64,000 nucleotides of DNA. Source: Nageia nagi (taxonomy: Eukaryota > Pinophyta). Under the pieces are notes generated by a model. That model was not told the origin of the DNA and did not search any database. It saw only the letters and a program-made list of their open reading frames with translations. Positions 24,958 through 36,560 of the stretch are shown in pieces; the first letter of the stretch is position 1; each line of letters starts with the position of its first letter. The DNA is taken from contig JBITNC010000001.1 of the NCBI GenBank assembly GCA_050084985.1, positions 35,154,001-35,218,000 on the forward strand. The letters run 5' to 3'. Position numbers and translations under genes: made by a program.

Positions 24958-25860
24958 CATTAAGTCCATTAGGGGCTAATTCTAGCTCAAAAGGATGACA
25001 ATAACAAGGAAAGAGCAATCTTTTATGTTAGTAATAATTTACTTGATTATGAGAAAAGGTATACTATAATTGAAAATATGTATTTTTTATATTCTTATCA
25101 ACCAAAAATTTAATACATTACATACTTGGAAATGCAACTTATATGATAGCTCAGGTAGATCCTCTCAGATATCTCATGTTTAAGTCCTACCTATCTAGAA
25201 GGGTTGCCAAGTGGGCAATGTTACTACAAGAACTTAATTTGGTTCTTTATCACTTAAAAGTTGATAAAGGGATATGCTATATCATATTTCATACTCAATC
25301 ACTCATAAAATGAATTATACAAAACACATAGCCATAACACCCTTGAACCAAGCACTACCACTACATCTTATGCTTCTACTCTATTCATAAGCTTGAAATA
25401 TCATAATGTTTTGTTGGTTTTATGGAAAATTATGAATGGAAAATGTTCTTTGATGGTTCTAAGTAACATGTTCTTTGATGGTTCTAAGTGCATTCAAATA
25501 TAAGGGGTAGGAATTATTCTTATCAATCCTTATGGTGATGTTATCCCCTATATCTTACTATTTAAGTTTTGATTGCACTAACAATATGGTAGAATATGAG
25601 GCTTTGATTATAGGTATAAAGGCTGCAATAATTTTGAAAGTAAAAAGGATCAAAATATTTGGTGATTATAAACTTATTATTAAGCAAGTGTCTACCATCT
25701 ATAACACCAAATATCCTGAGTTGTAACCATACAAAGAAATGGTAGAGAATCTCTTCATCTACTTCAATGAGAATGAAATTGACATCATTCCAAGAGACAA
25801 CAATAAGTATGTTAATGCTATAGCTAGTGGTGCTTCCATTGTTTCTATTCCTATAGAAGA
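24958..25860 (+). pseudogene. Element A RNase H and second (archaeal-type) RNase H
   Basis: After the solo LTR the first RNase H resumes: LAQKDDNNKERAIFYVSNN then LLDYEKRYTIIENMYF (about 24990-25090), followed by a decayed connection with ILL and DKPL-like words to about 25330. The second domain is at 25430-25830. It has FDCTNNMVEYEALIIGIKAA and RIKIFGDYKLIIKQVSTIYN, the block with a conserved Glu, an Asp (here GDY) and a KQV motif, ending with NEIDIIPRDNNKYVNAIASG. Both would degrade the RNA strand of the RNA-DNA hybrid. A dual RNase H is the known mark of the Tat clade. Stops are few in the second domain. Confidence 0.8.
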
Positions 25861-26059
25861 TGAAGATACTATTCTCATAATCAAAAACATTAGTAAGCCT
25901 TCCCATGATTTTGTTGTTGAAGATTTTAATGAGGATAATTATTTTTATGCTACTTGTATCAATGCATATGAATGGTATAAAGATGTTTTGAATTATCTTA
26001 ATGATGGTGTTATCTCTATTACCTTTGATCATAATGCTGAATTAAGATTTAATATATAG

Positions 26060-27230
26060 CAACTAAGTATGTCATAATAGGTGATTTATAGTATAGAAGG
26101 TCTTTTGATGGTGCCCTTGTTAGATGGTAAATGAGGCATGAAGTAGATATGGCCCTTCACCAAGCTTATGATGTTGAATGTGGTGGAAACTTTAGTGCTA
26201 AATTTGTTTATCAAAAATTACTTTAAACAAGTTATTATTGGCCTAATATGCTTGAATATTATGAATTACATATTAAAAAATATGAACAATATCAAAAGAA
26301 TTCAAGTCTTCAACCTTCTCCTTCTCATGCTTTGCATTCTATTTTATCTCCTTGGCATTTTCTAATTGGGCACTTAAATTTTATCAATAAAATTAACAAT
26401 GTTTCAAGAGATGGCCATAAGTTTATCATTAATGCTATAAAATATTTCATAAAATGAGTAGAGGCTATACCCATAAAATTTTCAAAACAAGGTACGATTA
26501 TTGAATTTCTTATCAATTTTATCATTTCTAGAAATAGTGTTCCTTATAAATTATTTATAGGTAATGGTACTAGATTTAAAGATAATGATGTTAAGGAATT
26601 TTGTGCTAAATATCACATTGAATGAAAGTTATCTACCCCATATTACCCTCAAGGTAATGGTCAAGTTGAAGTCCAATTAAGACTAACTTATCCAAAAGTA
26701 TTACAAAACATGGTAAACATTGGAATAAATAACTCCTTTATACTATGTGAGCCTATAGAATAATTATAAGGAATTTTATAGAGGAAAATCCTTTCTCCTT
26801 GTTGAATGGTGATGATTCCATATTTCCCCTTGAGTTAGAGATCACATCCCTTCATGTGTCACTAGATGGCCTCATTCTCAATGAAGATAGGAGGAAAGCT
26901 AGACTAGCCCAACTAGAGATCCTAAATGAAAAATGAGTTAATGCTCTAGAACACCTTCATGTATACCATTCTAGAATCCAAAAATCATATAGCAAAAAGA
27001 TAAAGACTACATAGTTCAAAGTTGGTGACCTAGTCTTAAAAGAAAATCCTACCAACACTAAAGCTCTAGAAAATGAAAAGAAAGGTATGTTCAAACCTAA
27101 CTGGATAGGTCCTTACATTTTAATTAAAAATTATGGAAAAGGTATGTAAAAATTATTAACAATTGATGATAAAAAAAACACAATATAATCAATGTTATTC
27201 ATCTAAAGAAGTTTTATGTCTAATATTTTT
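26060..27230 (+). pseudogene. Element A integrase
   Basis: The HHCC zinc finger is visible as HQAYDVECGGNF (about 26160-26200) and YELHIKKYEQYQKNSS (26262-26310), with His and Cys residues partly changed to Tyr. The catalytic core begins at about 26335 (SILSPWHFLIGHLNFI, a changed W-x-x-D-x-x-GP block) and continues with INAIKYFIKWVEAIP-like sequence (26430-26480). The second Asp block is FLIGNGTRFKDNDVKEF-like (about 26555-26600). The third is SPYYPQGNGQVEVQLR-like (about 26635-26680). A C-terminal part with KVGDLVLKENPTNTKA and WIGPYILIKN carries the GPY segment (about 27017-27130). It ends near 27230. Confidence 0.8.
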
Positions 27231-27492
27231 CATAAAATAGTGTAATCTTAATCTTTTTGTACTAATATTTTAGGAAAATAATCATATAATTTGGTGATGT
27301 CATTGTGTTTCCTAGAGATGACACTAGATTTAAGTGATTAAAAAAGTCCAAAAAACAATCGTTCCTTCCATATAATGGTAAATCAACAAAAAAATTATTT
27401 TTTCCTTTAATTTTATTTTATTTCCATAATACTTATCAATAATGCTTATCAAAATATGTCAATATGGTATTTTATTTTTTGTTTATATCATT

Positions 27493-27696
27493 GGTGTCCT
27501 TTGTAAGGAAGGGGCACTCTTATCAGCAAATCCATGGAAACATGGTGGCTTTGGAAACCAAGTTGATCATTCTTATCCTTTGATGCCTTTGTAAGTAAGA
27601 GTTAATCTTATCATTTGGTACCTTTATGATGAAGGACCATTCATATCAAAATCCATGGCAACATGGTGGCTTGGGAGACCAAGATGATCATTCTAA
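27493..27696. repeat. Two-copy tandem repeat in the element A 3' region
   Basis: Copy 1 (27493-27574) and copy 2 (27617-27696) share ATCCATGGAAACATGGTGGC or its variant, then GGAAACCAAGTTGATCATTCT or GGAGACCAAGATGATCATTCT. The spacing is about 121 bases. The rest of 27231-28040 is AT-rich with no protein. Confidence 0.75.
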
Positions 27697-28040
27697 ATTG
27701 TTTATCATATTCATCTTATCTTATTGGGTAAGTCACCAAGGATAGGTTTTATTTCTTATTACTTATCATACTTTCCATATCATGTTTATATTTGCAATAT
27801 ATTACACCAAATGTTTCTTGTTTAAGAACTTTTCAGGTACCTTTTTCTTTTTCTTAGATTGCTCCTATGATGAGAGGTCCATCATGTTGCAACTAGTCAA
27901 AGAGGGAGCATAACATAAGTAAAAATAGGGCATCTGAAGTTGCTACCATGTCAAAATTTTTTAGGGAGTACTTTCTTACTTTTATTGTAATAATTTGAAT
28001 TCATACTTTGATTTTTTTTATCTCAAAAGCATCAAAACAT

Positions 28041-28057
28041 ATTCAAAGTGGAGCATC
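28041..28057 (+). other. Polypurine tract of element A
   Basis: ATTCAAAGTGGAGCATC directly precedes the 3' LTR. It aligns with CCAAAGAGGGGCAAAA of element B (55858-55872), although it has lost some purines. Confidence 0.55.
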
Positions 28058-28784
28058 TATTAAAACATAAAAAGGAATTTTTATTTAATTAAAATACTTT
28101 TTGAGATATTTAAAATAATTTATTTAATTTATTAAATAAATCCTCTTTTCCATGTGTAATCTCATCTACCTTTATGTTTTATGGTAGTAAGTTAGCTCAA
28201 CATCATATTTAGCCTAAGGAGGAGCCTTAGCACTATACCTATTACCTATAAAGGTGGAGGAGGTGTGCATGATCAAGGATATGATATGATATAACATAAT
28301 CCTAAATCCTTGATAGGTGGTAATATACTTGTGTGAATGTTGATTAGTATCTCTAAATGCCACCTATCATCTTTGGATTTTGTTATACTCTGAGCTGTAC
28401 ATTCTTGTGATCTTTCATCCTTTCATGATTTAGATTCAACACATCAAATGTGGGATGATGATATCAAGTTAAAGGGTGAGGCATTCTATAATACTAAATA
28501 GGCATTATCATTGGGTTTCTAGTGCTAGTGTTGGGTTGAGGTCAGATTGGTGGCCCAATGTTTTAGGGAAGCTCATCATTCATCCTCTTTTGATCAAATT
28601 TTACCTCTATTCATTATCATAGGTAAAATATAGGTTTGTATATTTCATAAATCCAATTTTGATAGGTCAAGCTCAGTTAGATATTTTTCATCTTTCACAT
28701 CATTGATTTCCTTTTATTTATAGTTAATTAGTGAATTTAATTATTATGTAAATAACCATAATAATAATTATTTTATTTATAATA
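28058..28784 (+). repeat. 3' LTR of element A
   Basis: Starts TATTAAAACAT (counterpart of TGTTAACACCT in the 5' copy) and ends TTTATAATA. It keeps an intact inverted repeat, TGATAGGTGG at 28311-28320 and CCACCTATCA at 28360-28369, followed by TTGTTATACTCTGAGCT. It is followed by ATGTA, the changed target duplication. Confidence 0.85.
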
Positions 28785-28789
28785 ATGTA

Positions 28790-30859
28790 GAAGAGTTGAA
28801 GGTTAATAATATTAATTAGTTCAAGCTCTTCAACACCTTCTAAGGTTACCAGTTTGTATGATCTTTAACCATATTTGCTGACCATAATTTATGGACCCAT
28901 CTAGTTAGGTGCAAAGTTTCCTCTTTCTATACATGGTTGACTTGTGATTTGCTAATTTTATTTTAGAACAATATCACCAACTTTAAATTCACAATAATGT
29001 GTCCTTTTTTCATAAGATCTCTTGATGCATTCTTGGTAAATCCTCAAATATTTAAGGGCACTTACATGTTTTTCATTAAGCAAATTAAGTTGGGCTAGTC
29101 TATCTTCTCTATATATGTAGTATCATCAATGAATTATTGCAATGAAATACAAAGTGATGGAATTTAAAGTTCAATTGTAAAAACACTTTAGCATCATAAA
29201 CTAATGAAAAAGGTGTTTCTCTTATAGGTATTCATATGCATGTTCTAAATGGCCATAATGCCAAGGGAAATTTAGTATGTCAATATCTTTGTGAATCTCC
29301 AATAAATTTCTAAAGAGCTTTGAAAATTGCCTTGTTTGAGGCTTCTTGTTCATTTTCTTTGGGATAATAAGGTGTTCAAAAACTTAATTTAATATTATAT
29401 TTTTCACACAAATATTTAACATCCTTATTTTTAAAGGGAAGTCTATTATCCATGATCAACTTAGAAGGAATTTTAAATCTACATATAAGGTTTTTATCAA
29501 TGATTTCTATAATTTTGAATGCTTTAATTTCAATTAGAGGCATGTATTCTACCCATTTTGTAAATATCTAGTTGCAGTAATAATGAATTTATTTTCTTGT
29601 AAAGAATTAGGATAAAGTTGGCCAATAAGATCTAATCCCCATTTTGAAAAGGGCCATATGGTTACAACAAGTTGTAAGTATTAATAAGGAAGGTTTTGAA
29701 GGTTTGCAAATTATTTACATTTAATGTATCTTTTGATATAGTGAACACAATCCTTTTCAAGTGTAGGCCAAAAGTATCCTATCCTTAACAAGCATTTTAC
29801 AATTACCATACCTCTAAAGTGACCACCACATGTACCATTATGTTCTTGATAAAGATCAAAGGGAATTTCATTAGGTTTAAGACATATCAAAAGAATGCCT
29901 TCATATCCACATTTATTAAATATGTCCCCTCATAAGGTATATTTGGCATATTTTTGTTTGCAATTTAATGTTTCATTTTTTGTTATGTCTAAAGGGTACT
30001 TCTAAGTTAAATAAAATCTCTCACAAATATGTACCAAGGATTAACATTATCAACTTTAATTTGATTAATTATGTGTCCAATGATGTAATATGGATCATGC
30101 AAATTGGTAATTTGAACAATGATCTTATCTTGATTTTCTTGTTATGGAATAAGAGAATCCATTGAAGCCATAGTATCTTCAAATTTATTAGTGAATCTTG
30201 GGGAAAATTTAATGGCATACCTTATCAAATTACAAAAGGATTTTGTCAACAACAAGCTTATATTTTTTTTAAATCTTGTTATGGCATTTATACATATCCA
30301 GAACTTCATTAAAAATAAATTGTGAATCACTAATGATTTTAATTTTCTTGAAATTCAATTTGATTGCAATTTCTAGACTAAGGATAAAGAGCCTCATATT
30401 TTACCATATTATTTGTGTAAGAGAATTTTAGTTTAAAATAAAAGGGAATAGGTTCCTCTTGATGTGTGATAAAAATAATACTAGCATCACCCATTTGTTC
30501 ACATTTAGATACATCAAAATAAAGGGTAATGTCAAGTTCATCTTTAGTATCAACAAATTCTTCATATTCAACTAAGATAAAGATAGAATCATTAAGAAAG
30601 TCAATTGAAAAAGGTTGCTAACCATTTAGCGGATCTTCAACAAGTTGATCAACAATAACTTATCCCTTAATGGATTTTTTATTCATAAATTCAAGGTCAT
30701 ATTCAGTTAGGAGTATGATCTATTTAGATTTTCTTGAATTAATATAAGCATGACTTATCATTTATATTAATGGATTATTTCTAACAATGACATAATTTTT
30801 TATTATTTAACATGTAATGTCTCAATTTACATATTGCAAATATAATGGCAATTCATAGT
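28790..30859 (-). pseudogene. Element E RNase H (end), second RNase H and integrase
   Basis: Read leftward from 30859, the RNase H started at 40545 continues with a KLRHY-like block. The second RNase H follows at about 30560-30360 (ITLYFDVSKCEQMGDASIIF, then SYTNNMVKYEALY). The integrase zinc finger is at about 29880-29760 (YQEHNGTCGGHFRGMVIVK, then Cys-containing YIKCK). The core is at about 29690-29400 (VVTIWPFSKWGLDLIGQLYP, then ENKFIITATRYLQNG). The C-terminal region at 28960-28800 shows a WMGPYIV-like GPY segment in mixed frames and then the last residues before element A. The domain order and dual RNase H match element A, so both belong to the Tat-like group. Confidence 0.78.
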
Positions 30860-30864
30860 TTCTC

Positions 30865-31969
30865 TGTAATATCCCCAAAACTCACAAAATGCGATTTTTG
30901 TTAAAGTGTAATATTCCAAAGTTGAAATATCACTACTTAGGAATTTATATATATTTATATATTTTTCTATCTAGCTCAATTCAAATTAGATCTACAAATT
31001 GAACAAGAAATAGAGCCAAAATGAATTTTATTCTTCAAGAATTGGGACATCCCAAATGGACAAGTACAATACTCAAGGAAAAATACCCAAATGCTCAAGA
31101 AGGGGGACATTTGCCCTCACAAGGTAGATTTGGATGATTTGGCCCTATAAATTCTTCAATCTCTTCTCCCCAATGTTGTATGAGCCTCCTCACATTGATT
31201 CAACTAGTCTAGATCTAGGATGTGCCTCCTCACACTGATTGGTAGGTTAGATCTGGATCTAGAATATGGCCACACTAGCTAGATCTAGATCTGCCCCACT
31301 AGTTGGATCTAGATCAAGGATGGAATAGTTCCACCACACTGGCTTGAACTATTCCAGTAACTCCACCTCACTAGCTCGAGCTACTCTAGCAACTCCACCT
31401 TACTGGCTTGAGCTACTATCCTAGCTTAGGTAAGAACTCCTCCACACTAGCTCAAGCTCTCCCACTAAGCTAGCTGGAAAGCTATAACTCCATTAGCTAC
31501 TAACCCCTAAAAAGAGATAAACTCTAATGATCTTCAAGCATGGCCCAAATAATGCATCCCATCTCCTTTTATAACAAGATCTCTCATACCTTGGAATCAC
31601 CCAAAGTGCAACATCCCTCTTTAGGTGTCTTGGGATGAAAAATTAAATCATCTAGGGACCCAAGAAGCCCAATGTCCCACAATGGTTACCTAGAGATGCT
31701 AAATTACAAGATCAATGGCTCATAAATGCAACATCCCATTATGAGAGACTAATATTGCATTAATTACAAATAATTGAGCTAGATTAATTAAATAAAATCC
31801 AAGGGTGAGTGCCTCAAGGGTCTCTTTAGCCTTGGTTACAAAAATAAATGCAAAATATTAATAAAATACTCCTAAATTAATTTATTTTTGGTTTCTCCTC
31901 CTTTTCCATGAATGTCACACATCTAAGAGGAGAGAAAGTGGATGTTTTACAAATTTGGGGACATTACAA
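30865..31969 (-). repeat. 3' LTR of element D
   Basis: Complete copy. 31411-31969 aligns with 39998-40539. The left half includes a short tandem block (31329-31486) with repeated AACTCCACCT and CTAGCTCGAGCTACT words, and several TAGATCTAGAT words at 31200-31315. Confidence 0.8.
31329..31486. repeat. Short tandem repeat inside the element D LTR
   Basis: Four related units begin near 31329, 31360, 31392 and 31436 (period 32 to 51 bases). Each has a CTCCACC start, then CACTGGCTTGA or CACTAGCTCGAG, then CTACT or CTATTCC. The homology of the truncated right LTR begins inside the third unit. Confidence 0.65.
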
Positions 31970-31984
31970 GTCTCCCCTTCCTGA
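31970..31984 (-). other. Polypurine tract of element D
   Basis: On the minus strand CAGGAAGGGGAGACT lies directly before the LTR start TGTAATGTCCCC. It fixes the element as minus-oriented. Confidence 0.7.
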
Positions 31985-32585
31985 ATTGCTTGTCCCTAAG
32001 CAACTCAAGATAAATTGGCCCTTCTCTTTCCCATCCTGAAAAGCTATAATGCAGATGAAAGAACAAGGAGAAAGAGTTTTTATTTTTTGCTATAAGTGAT
32101 GACCAGAATGTCTACCTTCATAGCTCCATAACCCAACGTCCAAGTCCTAAATGAAATCAAGGAGTGCTAGTGGGTTATCTTCTATCTAGGATTGAATCAC
32201 ATGATGGGAGAGAGAATCTACAATTTCAACAAGCATGAATACATTCATCCCAACATCCCAATGGTCTAAGTGGCTGAGTGGTTCACAAGGAAAAGTATGA
32301 TGAAGTAATAACAAATCTCTAATCCCTCTATTTCTCATTTTAAGCAAGATGATGGACAATTTGTCCCAAAAAACTTTTGTAGTAATATACTTGTAATAGG
32401 GACATATATGCCAAAGAGAAGTAAATTTGACCAACAAGTATTATCACTTATTTCTAATCTTCAATCAACCTCTAACTTATTATCCAAAAAAAGAACACTC
32501 TTAACCAATTCATTAGTGGTTGAGCAAATGTGGGTGTGTTACCTTCGGACTGGGTGATGTCTTGCATGGTAGTTCTGTTTGGGAT
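31985..32585. other. 3' non-coding part of element D
   Basis: No pol domain is readable. An 83-codon minus frame at 32437-32186 shows no family signature. This is where RT, RNase H and integrase would be expected in a complete gypsy element. Confidence 0.5.
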
Positions 32586-32589
32586 GTGA

Positions 32590-32857
32590 GGAATGATTTG
32601 ATGTTGCTGCTTTGGGTCTTCTATTACTTCCAATCGATGGGCTTGTGAAGTGGCCCTATTGCTACCCTACAATCCTCTCATGATGACCTCCTTTCCATTT
32701 GCTAGGATATTCATTTTCAAGGTGTCATAATTTGTCCTAATCTCCCCCAAAGTTTTCAGCCATTGAATTCAAAAACCATGTGCAAGGTCCCTCCCATGGG
32801 ATATACATAGAAATCACTTCTCATGGAGTAATTGTTGGTCTCAACTAGAAGTTGTTG
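32590..32857 (-). pseudogene. Element D protease, second half
   Basis: On the minus strand the frame starts next to element C with LVETNNYSMRSDFYVYPMGG and continues with an FEFNG-stop-KLWG segment, the hydrophobic Leu-Gly flap and helix of a gypsy retropepsin. Further on a shifted frame reads LANGKEVIMRG. Together with 38653-38800 it makes one protease domain split by element C. Confidence 0.65.
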
Positions 32858-33241
32858 TTATGATCCTACTATATCTTAAATAAAATTATGCAAAAATAGC
32901 AATAAGATTTCTAGCTTTTCAATGAAATAAGAGTAGATCTACAAACTCATCAATATTCAATAAATAATAGAACTCGAATTTGCAAATGAAAACACTTAAT
33001 CACAATAGCTTTACTGAATAAGAGTTGAATCATTGGCTACCTTGAGGGGGCTTCCTCTTTACACTTCAAATCCAAAAATATGAGTTGAATGATGACATTC
33101 TCAAGCTGTACAACATCTTTATATGATACTAACCCTAACCCTAATCTACCCTACTAATAATTATGGTATTCACATTACAATCCGGTTACATCATAAGTAT
33201 ACTACTAATATAATTAAATGTTAGGATGTGGGATCCTAACA
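32858..33241 (-). repeat. 3' LTR of element C
   Basis: On the minus strand it runs from TGTTAGGATCCC at 33241 to GATCATAACA at 32858. The first 23 bases are an inverted repeat, TGTTAGGAT, five bases, ATCCTAACA. It includes two telomere-like CCCTAA units (33129-33145, plus strand). Confidence 0.9.
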
Positions 33242-33258
33242 TGCCACCCCTCTTAGAA
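33242..33258 (-). other. Polypurine tract of element C
   Basis: On the minus strand AAGAGGGGTGGCA lies directly before the 3' LTR. Element F (61651-61667) and the LTR at 46712-46980 have near-identical tracts. Confidence 0.75.
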
Positions 33259-33289
33259 CAAAGCTTTGTTCTCAAAGCTTAAATTTAGG

Positions 33290-36200
33290 AAATTATAGCT
33301 GTAGTTGATGTAGCACTTCCCAAGTTGCATCTTTAGGTTCCAATCCTCACCACTGCACTAGAACTTCAATAATAGTATGATTACGAAGTTGGTGGGAACA
33401 TCATGCTAAAACTCCTTTAGGTTCAATTAGCATGGATCCATCTTATGTTAACTTTGGTAACTATGTTTGAATCTATACCTAGGAACCAACCACTCTCTTA
33501 AGACAAGAGACATGAAAAACTAGATGGATTCTAGAAGCAATCGACAACTCCAACTTGTAGGTAGTAGGTCCAATGCATTGAAGAACTTTATAAGGCCCAT
33601 AGAATTTTGGAGCCAACTTTTGCAATCCTTTGATATTAAGGGATTTTTGTCTATAAGGTTGAATTCATAAAAATACCATGTCACCCTCTTGAAATTCTCT
33701 CTCAACTCGGTGTTGATCAACTTGTTGCTTCATACAGTGTTGTGCAGCTTGTAGGTTTTCCTTGAGCAAACAAAGAATACCATCTTGGTTAATCAACTCT
33801 GAATCAACTGCTAACACTTTACTACTACCTGCCACATAAGATGACACTATAGGGGGTGCCTGTCCATACAATGCTTCATAGGGAGTCATCTTGATTGAGG
33901 AATGGTATGAAGAATTGTACCACCATTCAGCCAATGGGAGCCATTTTACCCAATGAATTGGTTACACTGAAGCAAAGCAATGTAAATAAGTCTCTAAACA
34001 CTTATTGCCAATTTCTATTTGACCATTAGTTTGGGGGTGATAGGCTGAACTCATGTTGAGTTGGGTTCCTTGAAGCTTAAAAAATTCCCTCCAAAAATGA
34101 CTAGTGAAGGTTGGATCACGATCACTGACAATAGTCTTTGGCATGCCATGAAGTTTGAAAATATTATCCATAAAGAGCTGAGCCACATTGATGGCCTTAT
34201 AGGGATGGGATAAAGAATAGAAATGTGCATATTTAGATAATCGATCCACCACCACCATGATAACTAATTTGCCATGTGATTTTGGAAGGCCCTTAATAAA
34301 GTCCATTGAAATATCTATCCATGTATGCTCTAGAATGGGAAGTGGTTGGAGGAGGCTTGGAGTGCCTATTGTTTCCCCTTTCTATCATTGAAACACATCA
34401 CATTTAGCTACAAACTATTTTATATCTTGTTTCATGCCAAACCAATAAAATGATCTAGCCATGCACTTGTAGGTATTCAAGAAACCAAAGTGTCCTGTAG
34501 CTAGTGTAGAATGCAATTCATGTAGTATCACTTCTTAACACTACGACTATGATTGTAACATTATCCTACCATTTAATCTTAAAATTTCATTACTCCATGT
34601 ATGGTGGGGTTTCAATGTAGGGTCAACTTTGAGTTGTTGAATCAACTCTTGGATAGAACTATTAGCAAGCCACTCCTATTTAACCATATCCATCCATTGT
34701 GGAACTGGTGAAGAAAAAACTTGCAAGGTAGGCTAGTATTCAAATTTTTGTGATAAAGCATCAGCAACCAAATTTTCTTTACCCTTGTGATACATTATGT
34801 CATAATCATACCCCAAAAGTTTTGTGACCCATTTATGTTGCTTAGGATTTGAAATTTGTTGTTCCAAGAAGTACTTTAGGCTATGATGGTCTGTAAGGAT
34901 GAGGAAGTGTTGACCAATTAGGTACGATCACCATTGTTGCATTGCATGAATGATAGCCATCATTTCTTTTTCATATGTTGACCTTCCCAAATTTTTTCCT
35001 AATAGTGCCTTACTGGTAAAAGCTAGAGGTCTTCCTTCCTACATCAAAACTACACCAATTCCCACACCATAAGAATCACTTTCAATGACAAATGTTTTTG
35101 AGAAGTCTGGCATGGCTAAGATAGGAGTAGAACACATTAACCCTTTTAACTTATTAAAAGCATCCTCTACTTGAGGTGACCAACTAAATGCATTCTTTTT
35201 CAATAGGGTTGACAATGGTGTTGCTATTTTACCATAGTCTTTTACAAACTTATGGTAATACCTAGTCAATCCAAGGAATCCTTGTAAACTTCTTAGAGAC
35301 TTAGGGGCACTCCAATTTTGCATGTATTGAATTTTATGGGGATCCACCTTGACCCCTTCCTCTAAAATAATATGTCCCAAATACTCAACCTTGGTCTTCC
35401 CAAAGGAACATTTTGACTCCTTAGCATACAACTGGTTGGCATGCATAACTTGTAAAGTTTCGTCTACATGTGCCACATGTTCTTCCCAAGTTTTGCTATA
35501 AACTAGAATGTCATCAAAGAAAACCAGATTGAATTTTCTAAGAAATGGATGGAAGATATGATTCATTAAACTTTGGAAGGTAGAGGGTGCATTTGTAAGA
35601 CCAAACGACATCACCAGAAATTCATAATGGCCATCATGAGTGTGAAAAGCAATTTTTGGGATATCTTCCTCCTTGAGTCAAATTTGATGATACCCTAATC
35701 GCAAATCTAATTTTGAAAAATATTTGGCCCCATGTAACTCATCCAATAATTCATCAATAACTAGGATAGGAAACTTATCCTTCACAGTGATTTTGTTAAG
35801 AGCTTGAAAGTCTACACACATCTGCCATGAACCATCTTTTTTACGAACCAAAATCATAGGAGAAGAATAGGGACTTACACTGGGTCTTATGATTCTTGCT
35901 TCCAACATTTCTTGTACCAATCTTTCAATTTCATTTTTTTGCAAGCAGGGATATTGATATGGTATAATGTTTGGTGGTAGACTACTAGGAATCAACTGGA
36001 TGGCATGATCATGAGAATGATGAGGAGCCAACCCCGTAGGCTCTTCAAAGATATCTTTATGCTAATCCACCAACTGTTGCAATGCATTAGACTCCCCCAT
36101 TTCTAATTCCATGGACTAAATAAAAAATAATTGGGTCATCATTCCCTCCCCACTTCAATGAAGGATCTTTTCCATACGATGTGAACTCACAACAAGTGAA

Positions 36201-36560
36201 GGTCTTGCTTGTAACCCTATGAGAGTATATTCTTGTCCCCCAACTGTGAACTTCATCTAAAGTTCTATAAAATCCCACAAGATTGGTCCTAAATTTCTAA
36301 GCCATTATGCCCCTAAGACAACATCACATCCACCTAAGGGTAATGCATACATGTCACTCTTCAAGGTGTAGTGACCCATATTGAGCTTGACATTATGACA
36401 AGTTCCCTTGCATGCTATCTTTCCTCCATTTCCAATCATTACCTCAAAGTTGTTGGTAGGATGTATGTAGCAATTGGCATCTCATGCTACTCATGGATCA
36501 ATGAAGTTGTGTGTACTTCTAGAATCTAGCAACATAATGAGAGTTTTCTTTTTGAAGGAT
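33290..36560 (-). pseudogene. Element C pol: protease, RT, RNase H, integrase, chromodomain
   Basis: The protease active site at about 36525 reads LLDSRSTHNFIDP, with Arg where the catalytic Asp-Ser-Gly has Gly. RT is at 36030-35040: [69 protein letters not shown] and the FFDDILVYS active site (about 35530-35505). RNase H follows (KTFVIESDSYGVGIGVVLM, then STYEKEMMAIIHAM) to about 34860. Integrase has a zinc finger at about 34540-34390 and a core at 34306-33962 ([43 protein letters not shown]). The GPY part is at about 33620. A chromodomain (VLVQW-stop-GLEPKDATWE) is at about 33395-33295. Only scattered stops break it. The chromodomain is thought to guide integration to marked chromatin. Confidence 0.9.

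Larger units (their letters stand above)
19391..28784 (+). mobile_element. Element A: Tat-like Ty3/gypsy retrotransposon with two RNase H domains
   Basis: A complete but decayed element of 9.4 kb with LTRs at both ends, gag, protease, RT, RNase H, a second RNase H and integrase in the usual gypsy order. The flanks are GTGTA (19386-19390) and ATGTA (28785-28789), a five-base target duplication with one change. The element is inserted in element E at the end of its integrase domain. A solo LTR interrupts its first RNase H. The LTRs have diverged visibly (684 and 727 bases, roughly 80% alike by eye), so it is old. The second RNase H places it in the Tat group as far as I can judge without a tree. 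Confidence 0.85.

Noticed and set aside
25562-26032. 156-codon minus-strand frame
   Set aside because: It is a shadow of the second RNase H of element A, which has clear family motifs on the + strand.
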